Source: Georgenia soli (GTDB taxonomy: Bacteria > Actinomycetota > Actinomycetes > Actinomycetales > Actinomycetaceae). From it: 64,000 nt of DNA. A program made the translations under genes and the position numbers. The stretch is from the NCBI RefSeq assembly GCF_002563695.1, contig NZ_PDJI01000004.1, forward strand, positions 2,604,001-2,668,000. Reading direction: 5' to 3'. Positions 61,799 through 64,000 of the stretch are shown piece by piece (the stretch's first letter is position 1; each line of letters begins with the position of its first letter). The notes below the pieces were generated by a model. It had not been told where the DNA came from. It saw only the letters and a list, made by a program, of their open reading frames with translations, and did no database searches.

Positions 61799-62605
61799 AT
61801 GTCAGTCACGCCGTCCGGGCAGCTTCCGGACCTCACGACCGCCCCCGACGGGCGCGCCACCCGGTGGGCCGACCACCGTGCCGCCCGCCGGGCCGAGCTC
61901 GTGCGCGCCGCCCGCCGGGCGGTCCACCACCGCGGCCCCGACCTGTCGATGGACGACATCGCCACGGAGATCGGCACCTCGAAGTCGATCCTCTACCGGT
62001 ACTTCACCGACAAGACCGGTCTGCAGGTGGCGGTCGGCCAGGCGGTGCTCGGCCGCATGCGCGAGGCGCTCGAGGAGGCCGCCGCCCGGGCCGGCGGACC
62101 GCGGGAGCGGATCTCCGCCATGGTCGGCGTGTACCTCGAGATGGTCGACGGCTCGCCCCACGTCTACGCCTTCGTCACCCGCCCGGAGGCCACCGCGGGG
62201 CAGGTGCGCGGCTTCGTCGCCGAGGTCGCGGACCTCGTCACCGACGCCGTCCTGCCCGCACTGCGCGGCGACGACGACGCCGGGGCGGACGCCCGCGCCG
62301 ACGTCGGCGAGGCGACCCTGGTGGCGGCCCGGCTGTGGGCCGCGGGCGTCGTCGGCCTGGTGCGCGGCGCCGTCGACCTCTGGCTCGGTGACCGGGCCGA
62401 GCCGACGGCGGAGCAGCAGCCGGCGCCCGCCCTCGCCGGCCCGGGCCGGCCCGGTTCGCCGGCGGCACCGGGGTCGCCGGCAGCACCCGGCCCGCCGGAC
62501 GTCGGCGGCCTGCCCCGCGAGACGCTCGCCGCCCACCTGTCCGACTGGCTCTGGGACGGCGCCGTCGGCGTCCTGCGCAGGGCCCGCCAGAACCGGGGCG
62601 GCTGA
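61799..62605 (+). CDS. TetR/AcrR-family regulator of the adjacent fatty-acid operon
   Basis: A 268-residue regulator. Helix-turn-helix: ELVRAARRAVHHRGPDLSMDDIATEIGTSKSILYRYFTDKTGLQ, read in sections. The C-terminal domain has a hydrophobic ligand cavity, then a Pro/Ala/Gly-rich linker (about 215-240) and a last helix. ATG at 61799 (GTG 61796 also possible), with little 5' leader since the palindromes end 5 bp before it. Divergent orientation to the thiolase operon and position upstream of an acyl-CoA oxidase-like gene suggest a repressor of fatty-acid use, sensing acyl-CoA. Confidence 0.9.
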   Translation: MSVTPSGQLPDLTTAPDGRATRWADHRAARRAELVRAARRAVHHRGPDLSMDDIATEIGTSKSILYRYFTDKTGLQVAVGQAVLGRMREALEEAAARAGGPRERISAMVGVYLEMVDGSPHVYAFVTRPEATAGQVRGFVAEVADLVTDAVLPALRGDDDAGADARADVGEATLVAARLWAAGVVGLVRGAVDLWLGDRAEPTAEQQPAPALAGPGRPGSPAAPGSPAAPGPPDVGGLPRETLAAHLSDWLWDGAVGVLRRARQNRGG

Positions 62606-62723
62606 CGTGCCGGACGTCCCCGCCCGTGAGCCGCTCGCCACGACCGGCCCCGTCCGCAGCACCCGACCCGCAGCAACCAGTCCAGCACCTCGGAAACCAC
62701 GACGACGTGAACCGGAGACCCCG

Positions 62724-64000
62724 ATGACGACCACCTCACCCGTCCACCACCCCCGCACCGCCGCCGCGGGCACGCTCGCGCCGTCCGCGCCCACGCCGCC
62801 CAGCCCCGGCGCTCCCCGCCCCCAGGCCGACCGGCTCGACGTGACCGCCCTGGGCCGCCTGCTCGACGGGCGCTGGTGGGAGCTGCGCCGCAGGGCCCGC
62901 GACCTCGCCCTGCGCCCCGAGCTCCAGAAGATCGAGGGCCTGCCGACGGCGGAGCACCGCGAGCGCGTGCTCGCCCAGCTGCGGGACCTGGTGGGGACCG
63001 GCGAGGTGCTGCGTGCCTTCCCGGTCGAGCTCGGCGGGCAGGACGACCCGGGCGGCAACATCGCCGGGTTCGAGGAGCTGGCGGTCGCCGACCCGTCCCT
63101 GCAGATCAAGGGCGGCGTGCAGTGGGGACTGTTCGGCTCCGCGGTGCTGCACCTGGGGAGCGAGGAGCACCACCGGCGCTTCCTGCCCGGGATCATGGAC
63201 CTGTCGGTGCCCGGCTGCTTCGCCATGACCGAGATCGGCCACGGCTCCGACGTCTCCTCGATCGCCACGACGGCCACCTACGACGCCGACGCCGAGGAGT
63301 TCGTGATCCACACCCCGATCACGGCGGCACGCAAGGAGTACATCGGCAACGCGGCCCTGCACGGACGCGCCGCCGTCGTGTTCGCCCAGCTCGTCACCCG
63401 CGGCGTCAACCACGGGGTGCACGCCTTCTACGTCCCCCTGCGCGAGGACGACGGCGACGGCGGGCTGCGGTTCCTGCCCGGGGTCGCGGGGGAGGACGAC
63501 GGTCACAAGGGCGGGCTCAACGGCGTCGACAACGGCCGGCTGTGGTTCGACCACGTCCGCGTGCCGCGCACGAACCTGCTCAACCGCTACGGCGACGTGG
63601 CCCCGGACGGCACGTACTCCTCGCCCATCGCGAGCCCCGGGCGCCGGTTCTTCACCATGCTCGGCACCCTGGTGCAGGGCCGGGTGTCGCTCTCCGGCGC
63701 CGCGGTCAGCGTGTCCAAGATGGCGCTCGCCATCGCCGTCCGCTACGGCTCCGAACGCCGCCAGTTCACCGGCGCGGACGAGCACAGCGAGGTCGTCCTC
63801 CTCGACTACCAGCAGCACCAGCGCCGCCTGCTGCCGCTCCTGGCGCGCACCTACGCCGCGACGTTCGCGCAGGCCGAGCTGCTCGAGCGCTTCCACGGCG
63901 TCTTCTCCGGCGAGCACGACACCGACGCGGACCGGCAGGACCTCGAGACCCTCGCCGCCGCGGCCAAGCCGCTGACCACCTGGCTGGCGCTGGAGGCGCT
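62724..64000 (+). CDS. Acyl-CoA dehydrogenase/oxidase (partial, C-terminus outside window)
   Basis: The first 425 codons of an FAD-dependent acyl-CoA oxidase-like enzyme. Landmarks: FAMTEIGHGSDVSSIATTATYD (flavin/substrate motif, oxidase-like spacing), ITAARKEYIGNAALHGRAAVV, GGLNGVDNGRLWFDHVRVPRTNLLN, and QGRVSLSGAAVSVSKMALAIAVRYGSERRQF. It resembles peroxisomal ACOX more than short ACADs. The catalytic Glu lies beyond the right edge. The ATG at 62724 follows GGAG. It likely performs the first step of beta-oxidation with the thiolase, FabG and MaoC proteins. Confidence 0.88.
   Translation, partial: MTTTSPVHHPRTAAAGTLAPSAPTPPSPGAPRPQADRLDVTALGRLLDGRWWELRRRARDLALRPELQKIEGLPTAEHRERVLAQLRDLVGTGEVLRAFPVELGGQDDPGGNIAGFEELAVADPSLQIKGGVQWGLFGSAVLHLGSEEHHRRFLPGIMDLSVPGCFAMTEIGHGSDVSSIATTATYDADAEEFVIHTPITAARKEYIGNAALHGRAAVVFAQLVTRGVNHGVHAFYVPLREDDGDGGLRFLPGVAGEDDGHKGGLNGVDNGRLWFDHVRVPRTNLLNRYGDVAPDGTYSSPIASPGRRFFTMLGTLVQGRVSLSGAAVSVSKMALAIAVRYGSERRQFTGADEHSEVVLLDYQQHQRRLLPLLARTYAATFAQAELLERFHGVFSGEHDTDADRQDLETLAAAAKPLTTWLALEA

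Overview
The window is very GC-rich DNA with GTG/ATG starts, strong Shine-Dalgarno sites and dense gene packing. Gene content includes a HspR/HAIR-controlled clpB, a RamB-type regulator beside GTP-dependent PEP carboxykinase, SpoIIE/STAS partner-switching proteins, DUF1876, DUF1918 and septum-formation-family proteins, and an htdX-fabG4-fadA2-like set. Together these point to the chromosome of a high-GC actinobacterium, most likely Micrococcales (Cellulomonas/Georgenia-like). The genus is inference. I saw no rRNA, tRNA, insertion sequence, prophage or CRISPR.

Layout. 1-2.5 kb: three genes of a branched-chain-amino-acid-type (Liv) ABC importer, cut by the left edge, with a hairpin between the binding-protein gene and livG. 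2.6-7 kb: a small Rv0909-like protein, a secreted tripeptidyl-aminopeptidase-like hydrolase, an amidase and two small proline-rich proteins. 7-16.5 kb: a glycosyltransferase coupled to a membrane H+-pyrophosphatase, a frameshifted alpha/beta hydrolase, a P2-type cation ATPase, DUF1876, a membrane acyltransferase and a small protein made of SPG repeats. 16.7-20.6 kb: DUF1918, clpB with a HAIR operator, a serine beta-lactamase-like hydrolase. 20.6-24.2 kb: an accessory-looking segment (unknown duplicated-domain protein, small membrane protein, orphan ModA-like lipoprotein, TRIC-type channel) bounded by short repeat clusters. 24.2-33.6 kb: two septum-formation-family proteins, xthA, an SDR, pyrE, an ABC-2 exporter, a HAD phosphatase, a PH-domain protein, a TrmH methyltransferase and fructose-bisphosphate aldolase. 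33.6-39.1 kb: a SpoIIE-type phosphatase with three STAS proteins, interrupted by purA. 39.2-47.1 kb: TetR, RamB-like regulator, pckG, DUF2249, purD, gnd. 47.6-55 kb: purC, a lipoprotein, a fatty-acid desaturase, isochorismatase-like and nucleoside hydrolases, purS-purQ, alanine dehydrogenase, YceI. 55-64 kb: an ABC-F protein, a TipA-like MerR regulator, and a MaoC-FabG-thiolase operon divergent from its probable TetR repressor and an acyl-CoA oxidase-like gene cut by the right edge.

How the genes work together. Central carbon metabolism (fba, pckG, gnd), purine synthesis (purA, D, C, S, Q) and pyrimidine synthesis (pyrE) are spread along the window, mostly on the plus strand. The STAS and SpoIIE genes probably form one regulatory circuit, and the right end is a fatty-acid catabolism locus with its own regulator.

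The least explained feature is a family of 19-bp repeats. It appears as a 5+5 inverted array after purA (38392-38639) and as smaller related clusters at 20658-20727 and 24138-24190. A 23-bp-arm palindrome at 43553-43602 shares words with them. All of these lie between convergent genes. A second unexplained item is a pair of unlinked small genes (6640-6972 and 16278-16511) that share SPG/PKSPGNP repeats.
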